Shown in pieces: positions 53,452 to 62,321 of a DNA stretch of 64,000 bases (position 1 is the first letter of the stretch; every line of letters starts with the position of its first letter). The stretch is from JAHEFT01 sp963766195. GTDB taxonomy: Bacteria > Pseudomonadota > Gammaproteobacteria > Xanthomonadales > SZUA-36. A program made the position numbers and the translations under genes. Where the stretch lies: contig CAVXYY010000004.1 of the NCBI GenBank assembly GCA_963766195.1, positions 62,001-126,000 on the forward strand, given 5' to 3'. Under the pieces are notes generated by a model. The model had not been told where the DNA came from. It saw only the letters and a program-made list of their open reading frames with translations, and ran no database searches.

Positions 53452-55217
53452 AGGCCGCTTCCTTGCCAGGGAATGGAGAGTGTCAGCCTGGTACCTTTGC
53501 CGGGCTGACTCCTGATGTTCAGCTTGCCGTTGACCAGCAAGGCGCGCTCTTTCATGCTCGACAGGCCGAGGCTGAAGGTATCTTGTGTTTCCGCCAGATC
53601 AAAGCCGATGCCGTCGTCCTGCACCGTCAGCATGATCTGTTCGCTGTCCTGTTCAAGGATGACTTTGACGGTCTCGGCCTTTGCGTGTTTGACGGCATTT
53701 TGCAGGGCCTCCTGGGCGATTCGATATATACAAAGCGCCATATCGGGCGGCAGTTTCTCCCGGATATCATCGATTTTTGCGGTTATTGTAACGTCAACCC
53801 GCCGCTGAACACGTTCGATCTCGGATTGCAGTGCGGCTTCAATGCCGAGGTCGTCTACCAGCGACGGGTGGAGGCGGTACGACATGTCATGGACGTCCTT
53901 GCTGATGTTCACCAGTTCGGGTTGCAGCTGGTTCAGCACCTCGGTCGTGGTGTCGGTTCCCGGGTGGGACCGCGCATAACTGGCATCCATGGAAGCTCGC
54001 GCCAGGCGCTGAGACAGGTCATCGTGCAGCTCTCGTGCGATCAGCCGGCGCTCGTCCTCGTGGGCCGTAATCAGTCTCCTGCCCAGGCTGGCGTGGGCAA
54101 GTTCCGCCTTCCTGCGTTGCCGGCGCTGGCGCAGAAGGGCCAGGACTATCCATGTTTGGGCCAGGAATACGAATGTCGCTGCGAAAATCCATTTTGCGTA
54201 GTGTTTCCAGAACGAAGGCTGTTCAAACAGGATCTTGCTGCCGGGAGGCAACAGCTCGAGACTGATTCCCCAGGTTTGCAGCTCTCTCCAGTCGTAAGTG
54301 GGCGGACTCAGATCAACCACTCTCCAGGGCGGGTTTTCCGCCTTGCCACTCAGCAAATCCTGTGCGGCTTCGGCAAGATCGACGCCAATTCTCGTGGCCT
54401 GAATGAGGCTGCCACCGATGATGCCGTGTCCCAGTTGGTCGTCAAACGCGCCAAAAACCGGGGCCTTACTGGCCGCCCTGATAACCGCCAGGCCCGAATA
54501 GTGTTGCAGACTAACGCCGTTAACGTCACTGCTCAGAAAACCGTAAAAAACCACCGAGTTTGGTGTCAGTTGGGCCACTTTCTCCTGTATCTCGTGAATC
54601 GCCAGATCGTTGGTGAATTCGAGGCTGAATCGTTCGGACCAGGGCTCGAGTTCTTTTCGTGCGGCTGCGGAAAGCACCCGCTCGGACGGTGAATCACCGA
54701 AGATCATGACAATGTGCGACGTTTCGGGTTTCAGGCGAAGAATGTTTTCGATGACCCCTGTAAAGGAGAAGCGTGTTGCCACCGCGCCATCGTCCGGCTG
54801 AAGAAGGGTCGCACGCAGGATGGATTCACGCGCCATCGCAATGAACAAGGCATCGGGAAAGGTGGAGTCCCTGTTGTTCACCCAGAAGTTGATCGCCGGC
54901 GGACCAATCGCCACCACCAGTTGGGGCGGCAATTCGCCGTATCGGCTAAGCAACAGTTGCACGATGGTTTCATCGACCTGGTCCTGCGGATCTATGCCTT
55001 TCTGCCTGAGATCAATATCCTGAAAGGCAATCGGGGTGGTGTATTTACGCTGCAGTTGCTTTCTGAATTCCTCGGTGGGGCGGAAGTAGGGCGCCGCGCT
55101 TTCATCGTAGCTGTTCAGAATGAGGACCTGCAGGGTGTCCTGTTGTGCATAAACCGGCAGGGCAGCAGCCAGGCAAGCCAGCAGCAGATAAACGCGGAGT
55201 TGTAACGTCAGGCGCAT
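53448..55217 (-). CDS. Sensor histidine kinase with periplasmic ABC-substrate-binding-like sensor
   Basis: 589 residues. Signal peptide (VYLLLACLAAALPVYA), then a large periplasmic domain (about 28-330) of ABC-substrate-binding type (DTLQVLILNSYDESAAPYF, GAFDDQLGHGIIGGSLIQ). One transmembrane helix (WIFAATFVFLAQTWIVLALL) leads to a NarX-type HisKA_3 domain (ITAHEDERRLIARELHDDLS, with the phospho-His) and an HATPase (YRIAQEALQNAVKHAKA, VQDDGIGFD). The sensor suggests detection of a small solute. Partner of the adjacent regulator. Confidence 0.88.
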   Translation of the reverse strand: MRLTLQLRVYLLLACLAAALPVYAQQDTLQVLILNSYDESAAPYFRPTEEFRKQLQRKYTTPIAFQDIDLRQKGIDPQDQVDETIVQLLLSRYGELPPQLVVAIGPPAINFWVNNRDSTFPDALFIAMARESILRATLLQPDDGAVATRFSFTGVIENILRLKPETSHIVMIFGDSPSERVLSAAARKELEPWSERFSLEFTNDLAIHEIQEKVAQLTPNSVVFYGFLSSDVNGVSLQHYSGLAVIRAASKAPVFGAFDDQLGHGIIGGSLIQATRIGVDLAEAAQDLLSGKAENPPWRVVDLSPPTYDWRELQTWGISLELLPPGSKILFEQPSFWKHYAKWIFAATFVFLAQTWIVLALLRQRRQRRKAELAHASLGRRLITAHEDERRLIARELHDDLSQRLARASMDASYARSHPGTDTTTEVLNQLQPELVNISKDVHDMSYRLHPSLVDDLGIEAALQSEIERVQRRVDVTITAKIDDIREKLPPDMALCIYRIAQEALQNAVKHAKAETVKVILEQDSEQIMLTVQDDGIGFDLAETQDTFSLGLSSMKERALLVNGKLNIRSQPGKGTRLTLSIPWQGSGL

Positions 55218-55230
55218 GGCGACAAGCGAA

Positions 55231-56307
55231 CTAAAACCAGCCTTTGCGCTTGAAATACATCACCATGGCGACACCGGCGCCCAGCATCAGCAACAGCAGT
55301 ATAGGATACCCGTAGTATGCGCTGAGTTCAGGCATGTTCCACGGGCTCCGGGTATCGAAATTCATGCCGTAAAGGCCGACCACGATGAATGACAGGGGGA
55401 TGAAGATGGTCGCGATCATGGTCAGGACCTTCATGACTTCATTCATGCGGTTGCTCAGGCTCGAGAGGTACAGGTCATGCATGCTGGTTGAGACTTCATG
55501 GTAGCTTTCAACCAGTTCGAGTATCTGGACCGTGTGGTCGTGACAATCGCGTAAAAACACCTTGGTGTGTTCGTGAATCAACCCCTCTTCGTCCCTCAAC
55601 AGTGTGTTGATCATGTCACGCTGCGGCCACAGCATCCGGCGCAGGAAAATCAACTTGTGGCGAATGGCGTGGAGTGCGTCGATCGCTGACGGATCGGGGT
55701 TGCGGAATATCGATTCTTCGATGCTTTCAATTTTGGTTGCCAGTGTTTCCAGGTACGGAAAAGCATGATCGATTGCCGAATCGAGCAGTGTGTAGAGCAG
55801 GTAATCGGCTCCCGATGACCGCACCCGCGTGGGCGGTTCGTTCCTCAGCCGTTTGCGGATCGGTTCCCAGATGCTTTCGTCACCGTTGTGAAAGCTCAGC
55901 AGGTAGCGTTCGCCCAGGAAAAAGCAGGCCTGTTCCGAATCAATTCCTTCACTGGAATCCACCGGTATATTGATCAACAGGAAATAATGATCTTCGTAAT
56001 CTTCAGCCTTGCTCCGCTGCCCGGCCTTGAAGACATCCTCCAGGGCGAGCGTGTGCAGGCCATAGACTTCGCCCAGGTTTTTAAGCATCTCGGGAGAGGG
56101 GTGGCCCTGGACATGCAGCCATGTGATGTCCGGGCCGTCCAGGCAGCGCCTGATTGCCGCCATGTCAACGTTGTTTTCCTCGGTCAGTTGCTGGGCGCTG
56201 AAGTCCATGATGCTGAGCGTCGCGCTCTTGCCGCCGTCATGCGGGGCCTGCAGGGCTTCGCCGGGCGCGGAGCCGGGCTTGCTGTACTTCTTGGTAAATA
56301 GCGCCAT
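55231..56307 (-). CDS. corA: CorA-family Mg2+/Co2+ transporter
   Basis: 358 residues. A cytoplasmic N-domain (LALEDVFKAGQRSKAEDYED, LLINIPVDS) is followed by two C-terminal helices with the defining YGMNF motif and the acidic-aromatic loop after it (DTRSPWNMPELSAYYGY). The end MYFKRKGWF is the typical basic C-terminus. Transports Mg2+ or other divalent metals as a pentamer. Lies just upstream of the two-component kinase but probably is unrelated to it. Confidence 0.9.
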   Translation of the reverse strand: MALFTKKYSKPGSAPGEALQAPHDGGKSATLSIMDFSAQQLTEENNVDMAAIRRCLDGPDITWLHVQGHPSPEMLKNLGEVYGLHTLALEDVFKAGQRSKAEDYEDHYFLLINIPVDSSEGIDSEQACFFLGERYLLSFHNGDESIWEPIRKRLRNEPPTRVRSSGADYLLYTLLDSAIDHAFPYLETLATKIESIEESIFRNPDPSAIDALHAIRHKLIFLRRMLWPQRDMINTLLRDEEGLIHEHTKVFLRDCHDHTVQILELVESYHEVSTSMHDLYLSSLSNRMNEVMKVLTMIATIFIPLSFIVVGLYGMNFDTRSPWNMPELSAYYGYPILLLLMLGAGVAMVMYFKRKGWF

Positions 56308-56461
56308 TTTGCATACCCCGGGGTTTGAGCGACAGCAAACCGTACTTTTCGTCTGCGGAGACCGGGTTCAAAGACCGGTTTTACCGTGGAAATTAGTATG
56401 TTTGCTCTAAAAACACATGGTGTAATCATATCGCAAGCCAAGGCAACACGGAGGTTTGGAA

Positions 56462-56626
56462 ATGAATGCTCATGTTCTTGTTTACATCTTTCTGGTAATC
56501 GCCCTGGGCTTTATGGTTTACGTGGTGGGTACTCCCTGGTTGACGCCAAAGGAAAGCGCCAGCCAAAAAAAACCGCAAAGACGCAGCAGGTCCTCCGGTC
56601 GTAGGAGCGATTTCAATCGCGAATAA
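56462..56626 (+). CDS. Small single-TM protein whose C-terminus lies in a REP
   Basis: 54 codons from ATG 56462, preceded by GGAGG at seven bases: MNAHVLVYIFLVIALGFMVY, VVGTPWLTPKESASQKKPQ and RRSRSSGRR to a TAA at 56624-56626. One transmembrane segment followed by a basic tail. The last residues (SGRRSDFNRE) are encoded by the REP palindrome at 56600-56639, so the natural stop was probably replaced. Good ribosome site and membrane helix argue that it is translated. Confidence 0.6.
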   Translation: MNAHVLVYIFLVIALGFMVYVVGTPWLTPKESASQKKPQRRSRSSGRRSDFNRE

Positions 56627-56639
56627 ATTCGCTCCTACG
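56600..56639. repeat. REP-type palindrome CGTAGGAGCGA/TCGCTCCTACG
   Basis: CGTAGGAGCGA (56600-56610) and TCGCTCCTACG (56629-56639) are perfect inverted arms around an AT-rich centre. GTAGGAGCGAATTC-type elements are a known REP family in gammaproteobacteria. It overlaps the 3' end of the small membrane-protein gene. Confidence 0.7.
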
Positions 56640-56688
56640 TGTTCTGGCGCCTTTCATAATTTGATTTTCATTGTGGTAATGTAGGGTC

Positions 56689-58170
56689 TTGTCTGCGGCA
56701 GGCGCCTATTCTTTGAAAAAAACCAGGAACATCACCATTGACTGGGCCGGTTACGACCCGGGTCAGGCCTACGATGACATCATCGACGGCTCCGGAAAAC
56801 CGCGCAAGGCAGCGCATGAACTCGCGGCCCAACTGTGCGCCATGAGTTCCCGGGAACTGCGCGCCCGGCAACAGGCCGCAGAAAGCGCGATCGTCGAAAC
56901 CGGCATCACGTTCACGGTTTATTCCGAGGGTCAGAACATCGACCGGGCCTGGCCCTTCGATATTGTGCCCCGCACGCTGGACCGCGCTGAATGGCGGACA
57001 ACCGAGGCCGGCCTGAAACAGAGATTGCGGGCGCTGAATCATTTCATCGATGACGTTTATCACGAGCAACGCATCGTAAAAGATGGCAGGTTTCCCCGGG
57101 AAGTGCTTGAAAGTTCAAAGAATTTTCTACCCGCGTGCGTGGGCGCTTCGCCGGCCCACAAGGTGTGGGCAAACATCTGCGGCAGTGACCTGGTGCGCGA
57201 TAAAGACGGCACTATCTATGTGCTGGAAGACAACCTTCGTGTGCCCTCCGGGGTTTCCTACATGTTGGAAAACCGTTCGATCACCAAGCAAGTCTTCCCG
57301 GAATTGTTTGCCCGCCAGAAAATCCTGCCGGTGGATGATTATCCGGCAGAACTGTTCAATATGCTGGTCTCCCTGTCTCCACGACCAGGGGACGACCCCC
57401 AGGTGGTCGTGCTGACGCCCGGGATCTACAACTCGGCATATTTTGAGCATTCCTACCTGGCCAGGCGCATGGGCGCGGAACTGGTCGAGGGCAGCGACCT
57501 GGTCGTGGGCGATGACGACTGCGTTTACATGCGCGCGATCGAGGGCCTGACCCGGGTTGACGTGATCTATTCGCGGATCAACGCGACGTTTCTCGATCCG
57601 GAGGTTTTCGAGAAAGAGTCCATGCTCGGCGTACCGGGCCTGATCCGTTCGTGGCGCGCCGGCAAGGTCGCCATCGCCAACGCGCCCGGCACCGGGGTGG
57701 CCGATGACAAGGTCGTGTACATCTATGTGCCGGACATGATTCGTTACTATCTCGGCGAAGAACCGATCCTGGCGAATGTGCCCACCTACCAGTGCTCAGA
57801 TCCAAAAAGCCTGCTGTACGTCCTTGATCATCTGCCGGAACTGGTGGTCAAACCGGCCAATGAATCCGGTGGTTACGGCATGCTGGTCGGGCCCCATTCC
57901 ACGGCCAAAGAACGGGCGCTGTTCCACGACCTCATTCAGGAAAATCCGCGCAATTACGTGGCTCAGCCGGTGATTACCCTTTCCACCGTGCCGACCGTGG
58001 TCAATCGCAAGCTGGAACCCCGGCATGTCGACCTGAGGCCTTTCATTCTGCAAGGCGAGGGCATGTACGTCACGCCGGGCGGCCTGACCAGGGTGGCGTT
58101 GCGGCGCGGTTCACTGGTCGTGAATTCTTCCCAGGGCGGCGGCAGTAAAGACACCTGGGTGGTGGGTTAA
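56689..58170 (+). CDS. Circularly permuted ATP-grasp protein (COG2308)
   Basis: About 490 residues; the first usable start is TTG 56689 or TTG 56713, and no ATG lies before the core, so the start is uncertain. Landmarks: ITIDWAGYDPGQAYDDIIDG, GVASPAHKVWANICGSDLVR-like block, IYVLEDNLRVPSGVSYMLENR, VVVLTPGIYNSAYFEHSYLA, VKPANESGGYGMLVGP, and RHVDLRPFILQGEG. This is the DUF404/DUF407 ATP-grasp family that typically clusters with an alpha-E protein and the Anbu peptidase, as here. It may ligate amino acids to a peptide. Confidence 0.85.
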   Translation: MSAAGAYSLKKTRNITIDWAGYDPGQAYDDIIDGSGKPRKAAHELAAQLCAMSSRELRARQQAAESAIVETGITFTVYSEGQNIDRAWPFDIVPRTLDRAEWRTTEAGLKQRLRALNHFIDDVYHEQRIVKDGRFPREVLESSKNFLPACVGASPAHKVWANICGSDLVRDKDGTIYVLEDNLRVPSGVSYMLENRSITKQVFPELFARQKILPVDDYPAELFNMLVSLSPRPGDDPQVVVLTPGIYNSAYFEHSYLARRMGAELVEGSDLVVGDDDCVYMRAIEGLTRVDVIYSRINATFLDPEVFEKESMLGVPGLIRSWRAGKVAIANAPGTGVADDKVVYIYVPDMIRYYLGEEPILANVPTYQCSDPKSLLYVLDHLPELVVKPANESGGYGMLVGPHSTAKERALFHDLIQENPRNYVAQPVITLSTVPTVVNRKLEPRHVDLRPFILQGEGMYVTPGGLTRVALRRGSLVVNSSQGGGSKDTWVVG

Positions 58171-58174
58171 GCTC

Positions 58175-59107
58175 ATGTTATCCCGCGTCGCCGAAAGAAT
58201 TTACTGGATGAGCCGCTACCTCGAGCGGGTCGAGAACTCGGCGCGCCTGGTCGCCGTCTACAGTGAACTGCTGCTGGATTTACCGGAAGATGAAAAACTC
58301 GACTGGTTCCTGCCACTGCAGATTCTGGGAATGGACGGAGCGTACGGCCACTCCGACTCTGATGAGAGTGAGTTGAGTTTTCTGTTGGCCAGCCAGGGCA
58401 ACGTTGCCTCCGTGCTTTCTTCGATGAATTTCGCCCGGGAAAACGCCCGCACCACCCGCGATATCGTTCCCAGCGAAGCCTGGAGAGCCATCAATGAATT
58501 GCACCTGTACGCGGTAAAAAGCCTGCCGGGCATGGTCCGGCGGCCCAGCTCGGTGGTTCCCGCGGAAATCGTCGGACGCTGCCACCAGATCACCGGCATC
58601 CTGGAGGGAACCATGAGCCGCGGACCGGCCTACTGGTTTGTCCGGCTGGGCCGGACACTGGAACGGGCCGACATGAGTTCCCGCATCATCGATGTGGCTG
58701 CGACCATCCTGCTGGAAGGGCGCGACGAACTGCATTTGCACGACAGTACGATCTGGCGCGCGGTGCTGCGGGCGCAGAGTGCCTACCAGATGTACCGGCA
58801 GTATGTCCGGCGGCGGATTCTCGGGCCTGATGTTTTGCGGTTTCTTTTGCGCGACGCCGATTTCCCCCGGTCCATTACCCATTGCGTATCGGTGTTGGAG
58901 CAGTCGCTGCAGCAACTGCCACGATCTGAATTGGCCCTGGGTGAGATGGCTGCAGTGAGGACGCGGGTCGATGGCATTGACCTGCAAACCGTGGATCCCG
59001 ATGTCGTGCATGCGTTCGCGGACGAACTCCAGCTGGACCTGGCATCCCTGCACAACGCCATTTTTGAGACATGGCTCAACCCGATGGCCGCGGTGCGACC
59101 CGACTGA
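58175..59107 (+). CDS. Alpha-E domain protein (DUF403, COG2307)
   Basis: 310 residues, all helical, starting four bases after the ATP-grasp stop. LSRVAERIYWMSRYLERVENSARLV at the N-terminus and SSMNFARENARTTRDIVPSEAW are the family signature. Always found beside the circularly permuted ATP-grasp protein; the function is not known but they are thought to act together. Followed after ten bases by the metallopeptidase-like gene. Confidence 0.9.
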   Translation: MLSRVAERIYWMSRYLERVENSARLVAVYSELLLDLPEDEKLDWFLPLQILGMDGAYGHSDSDESELSFLLASQGNVASVLSSMNFARENARTTRDIVPSEAWRAINELHLYAVKSLPGMVRRPSSVVPAEIVGRCHQITGILEGTMSRGPAYWFVRLGRTLERADMSSRIIDVAATILLEGRDELHLHDSTIWRAVLRAQSAYQMYRQYVRRRILGPDVLRFLLRDADFPRSITHCVSVLEQSLQQLPRSELALGEMAAVRTRVDGIDLQTVDPDVVHAFADELQLDLASLHNAIFETWLNPMAAVRPD

Positions 59108-59117
59108 TGGCCGCGGC

Positions 59118-60152
59118 ATGAAACTATTTCGCTGTGCCTGCGGCAACCGGGTATTTTTTGACAATACCGAATGCATGGCATGCGGCCGTCAACTGGGCTT
59201 CGACCCGATTCAGATGGATGTATTGGCGCTTGACGCCAGCGCCAACGGACGGTTGGCAACGGCCGAAGGCGCCGTCTACCGGCGCTGCAATAATTTTCAC
59301 CGCTATTACAATTGCAATTGGCTGTTGCCGCAGGCAGATGTGGAAAACCTGTGTTTTTCCTGCCGCATGAACGAGGTCATTCCGGCCCTGGACCGGCCTG
59401 ACAACCTGAAGCTGTGGACGCGCATGGAAGAGGCCAAGCGCCGCTTGCTGTATTCCCTGCTGTCATTCGGTTTGCCCTTGACCGGCGATAGTGCGCTGCG
59501 ATTCCGGTTCATTGAAGATCACCGGCGCAATCCCGACGTATTCGAAGAGTTCGTCACCACCGGCCGCCTGGGCAACACGATTACGATCAATATTGCCGAG
59601 GCAGACGACGCGGCGCGGCACGCAGCGCGGGAACAGGTGAACGAGCTTTACCGGACCGTGCTGGGACACCTGCGCCATGAAAGCGCGCATTTCTATTTTG
59701 GCAGGCTGACGGGTAGCCCGGCGGTGCTGGAAGAATGCCGATCTCTGTTTGGCGATGAACGCAGCGATTATGCAGGCGCGCTGCAGACTTACTACGACAA
59801 TGGACCGCCGGCCGACTGGCCGGAAAACTTCGTCAGCGCCTATGCCTCGGCTCATCCTGCGGAAGACTTTGCCGAGACCTTTGCGCACTTTTTGCACATT
59901 ACCGATGCGCTCGAGTCTGCTGTTGGAGCGGCCCATGGCCGCGATTCTTCGTTAAATCTCGCGGCCATGGGCCGCTCCAACACCGAAGACTGGATCGAAG
60001 CCTGGATCGGGCTGGCGATCACGCTCAACGAGATCAGTCGCAGCCTGGGATCAGACGACCCTTATCCTTTCCTGCTGCCGGAACCGGTAAAACGCAAACT
60101 CAGGTTTATTGATCGCCTTGTGCGTCAACAAGGTGAACCGCAGGCCGGTTGA
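59118..60152 (+). CDS. Putative zinc-binding metallopeptidase with zinc-ribbon (COG4307)
   Basis: 344 residues from ATG 59118. An N-terminal zinc ribbon (CACGNRVFFDNTECMACGRQL) and a second Cys pair (NLCFSCRMNE) precede a gluzincin-like core with LRHESAHFYF (HExxH) and a downstream Glu-rich helix (AEDFAETFAHFLHITDALES). Residues after ALES are encoded by a 60-base inverted REP (59922-59981) inserted in frame, giving VGAAHGRDSSLNLAAMGRSN. In the usual Anbu operon a transglutaminase-like gene occupies this place. Its 3' end overlaps the Anbu gene tail-to-tail by 47 bases. Confidence 0.8.
   Translation: MKLFRCACGNRVFFDNTECMACGRQLGFDPIQMDVLALDASANGRLATAEGAVYRRCNNFHRYYNCNWLLPQADVENLCFSCRMNEVIPALDRPDNLKLWTRMEEAKRRLLYSLLSFGLPLTGDSALRFRFIEDHRRNPDVFEEFVTTGRLGNTITINIAEADDAARHAAREQVNELYRTVLGHLRHESAHFYFGRLTGSPAVLEECRSLFGDERSDYAGALQTYYDNGPPADWPENFVSAYASAHPAEDFAETFAHFLHITDALESAVGAAHGRDSSLNLAAMGRSNTEDWIEAWIGLAITLNEISRSLGSDDPYPFLLPEPVKRKLRFIDRLVRQQGEPQAG
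59922..59981. repeat. 60-bp REP palindrome inserted in frame in a CDS
   Basis: A perfect 23-bp inverted repeat, GTTGGAGCGGCCCATGGCCG (plus CGA) and its complement, flanks a 14-base loop. Total length 60 bases is 20 codons with no stop, so the host gene reads through. It belongs to the GGAGCGGCC-type REP family and lies wholly inside the metallopeptidase gene. Confidence 0.85.
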
Positions 60153-60870
60153 GCGGCAACTCCGGTAAACGGTCAAAAGCCCCTTTCAATTCTTCCTGCC
60201 AGGCCTGGCGCAACTTGCCCAGGTACGGATTGCCTTCCTGCAGCACCAGGCGCTTGCCAAGATTCAGCGAGCCGGCCTTGTAGATCAGCAATTCTATCGG
60301 CGGGCCAACGGACGCGTTGCTTCGGATGGTCGAGTCCATGGATACCAGCGCGCAGCGGGCCGCCAGTTCCAGCGAAAGGCCGGGTGTGATGATGCGGTCA
60401 AGAATCGGTTTGCCGTATTTCAGCTCTCCGATCTGGAGAAAGGGCGTCTGCTCGGTGGCGACAATGTAATTTCCTTCCGGATATACCAGGTAAATCTGGT
60501 GATGCCGGTTCGAAATCTCACCGCCCAGTATGAAACTGGCTTCGGGGTTAAACGAATCATCGCGTTTGGACCCGTGTTTGCGTTGTTCAGCGCGGCTCAG
60601 TGAGCCAACGTACTCCGCTGCCTCAGCCATGTCCCTGACCCGGTTCAGGCAGGCGCCCTTGGTGAGTTCATTGTCCCGTTCTATCTGGCGCATCACGGCC
60701 TGGGTGGTCGCCAGGTTGCCCGAACTCAAAAGGCAGAACACGCTGCCGGTTCCGGCGCCAAAAGTGTGCATCTTGCTGAAGGTGCTGACCTGGTCCACGC
60801 CGGCGTTGGTTCGCGAATCGGAAGCAAAAACAAGACCCTGGTCTGTTTTTATGGCGAGGCAATAAGTCAA
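60106..60870 (-). CDS. Proteasome-type peptidase, Anbu-like
   Basis: 254 residues of Ntn-hydrolase fold related to HslV and Anbu (ancestral beta subunit). MTYCLAIKTDQGLVFASDSR begins with Thr after Met, the expected nucleophile, and ASDSRTNAG and HTFGAGTGSVFCLLSSGNLA follow the HslV/Anbu pattern. It is much longer than HslV, as Anbu proteins are. The clustering with COG2308 and COG2307 is the known Anbu signature; here they lie on the opposite strand. The transglutaminase usually present is missing. Confidence 0.88.
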   Translation of the reverse strand: MTYCLAIKTDQGLVFASDSRTNAGVDQVSTFSKMHTFGAGTGSVFCLLSSGNLATTQAVMRQIERDNELTKGACLNRVRDMAEAAEYVGSLSRAEQRKHGSKRDDSFNPEASFILGGEISNRHHQIYLVYPEGNYIVATEQTPFLQIGELKYGKPILDRIITPGLSLELAARCALVSMDSTIRSNASVGPPIELLIYKAGSLNLGKRLVLQEGNPYLGKLRQAWQEELKGAFDRLPELPLNRPAVHLVDAQGDQ

Positions 60871-61040
60871 TGTCCTGGTGTTCCACGCGGCCTGGAATGG
60901 GCCAGATTATACCCGTTTTACGGGTTTTGCACTCCCGTTCGTGAATCCCGTGGCACGGGTGCTTTATACTGCATCTAACGGCTTCGGCTGACACGTCATT
61001 CTTTGGAGCGGGCATCATCGAACAACTGATTTATCAATTC

Positions 61041-62321
61041 ATGGAATTGGGCCGGAAGTTACTGGTTTATTTCGGAGAAACGGCGATCCTCGCGCAATTG
61101 ATGACAGTCGCTGTGCTGTTGCTGGTGGCACGCCTGGCAGCGTGGCGTATCCGTCCCAGGCTGGAAACCCGGGTTCGCGGCATGGAGTCGCCCAACCACA
61201 AGCTGCTGCGCCTGATCATCGTCTGCCTGCGCCGCCTGGACTGGATTTTCTTTGTTGTGCTGGCCGGGATTGCGTTATTGCTGATGCGAACCTTTACCTG
61301 GCCGGGATCGGAGTACGTTGTCTCTACAGCGCTGCTGCTGGCATTGGCCTGGCTGGTGATCGGGCTGCTGGCGCAAATGATCCGCAGTCGTTCTTTGCGT
61401 AAGCTTGTCGTGGTGCTGGTTTGGTGTTTCGTCGCGCTGGTGCTGCTCGGGATCGAGGATGACGCGGCGCTGCTGCTGGACGCGGCGGGCTTTTCGGTTG
61501 GCAACTTCCGGATTTCACTGTTGCTGATCGTCAAAGTATTCGTATTCCTTGGCGTACTGCTATGGCTTTCCATCAGCCTGGGCGGTTTTATCGAAAAGCG
61601 TTTGCAGCATGTTGAAGACCTGACGCCATCGTTGCGGGTGCTGCTCGGAAAAGTCATCAAGATAGCCCTGATCGTTACGGCTACGCTGGTCGGGCTATCC
61701 GGGCTCGGTATCGACCTGACCATTTTCACGGTGTTTTCCGGCGCCATCGGTGTCGGCCTGGGCTTCGGCTTACAGAAAGTCGTGTCCAACTTCATCTCCG
61801 GCATCATCATTCTGATGGACCGTTCCATCAAGCCCGGAGACACCATTTCCCTCGGAGAAACCTTCGGCTGGATTCGCGAACTGCGGGCCCGTTTCGTATC
61901 TGTGGTGACCCGTGACGGCCGCGAATACCTGATACCCAACGAGGATTTCATCACCCACGAGGTGATCAACTGGTCGTTTTCCGACGAACTGGTGCGGCTC
62001 GATGTGAATTTCGGAGTTTCCTACAATTCGGACCCGCACCAGGTCAGCGCGCTGGCCATCGAGGCGGCGATGGGTTGCCGCCGGGTTCATACCCCGAAAA
62101 AGCCGGTCTGCTGGCTGACCGGTTTTGGCGATTCCTCACTCGATTTCGTGCTGCGGTTCTGGATCAATGATCCGCGGGAAGGTTTGACCAACGTTCGGGG
62201 TGTAGTCCTGCTCGCCCTGTGGGATAAGCTGAAGGAACACGGTATTGAAATTCCTTATCCCCATCGTCAAATCATCATGCCTGCGGACAAAAAAGAACCC
62301 GATTCGCCTCCGAAAGAATGA
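61041..62321 (+). CDS. MscS-family mechanosensitive channel
   Basis: 426 residues with N-terminal helices and an MscS core: GIDLTIFTVFSGAIGVGLGF, GLQKVVSNFISGIIILMDRS, the pore helix and SIKPGDTISLGETFGWI, followed by the beta domain (DGREYLIPNEDFITHEVINW). Typical mid-size MscS relative with extra N-terminal helices. The true start may be a few codons upstream (ATC ATC after GGAG at about 61003) but no standard start is there. Stop and the next gene overlap as ATGA. Confidence 0.88.
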   Translation: MELGRKLLVYFGETAILAQLMTVAVLLLVARLAAWRIRPRLETRVRGMESPNHKLLRLIIVCLRRLDWIFFVVLAGIALLLMRTFTWPGSEYVVSTALLLALAWLVIGLLAQMIRSRSLRKLVVVLVWCFVALVLLGIEDDAALLLDAAGFSVGNFRISLLLIVKVFVFLGVLLWLSISLGGFIEKRLQHVEDLTPSLRVLLGKVIKIALIVTATLVGLSGLGIDLTIFTVFSGAIGVGLGFGLQKVVSNFISGIIILMDRSIKPGDTISLGETFGWIRELRARFVSVVTRDGREYLIPNEDFITHEVINWSFSDELVRLDVNFGVSYNSDPHQVSALAIEAAMGCRRVHTPKKPVCWLTGFGDSSLDFVLRFWINDPREGLTNVRGVVLLALWDKLKEHGIEIPYPHRQIIMPADKKEPDSPPKE

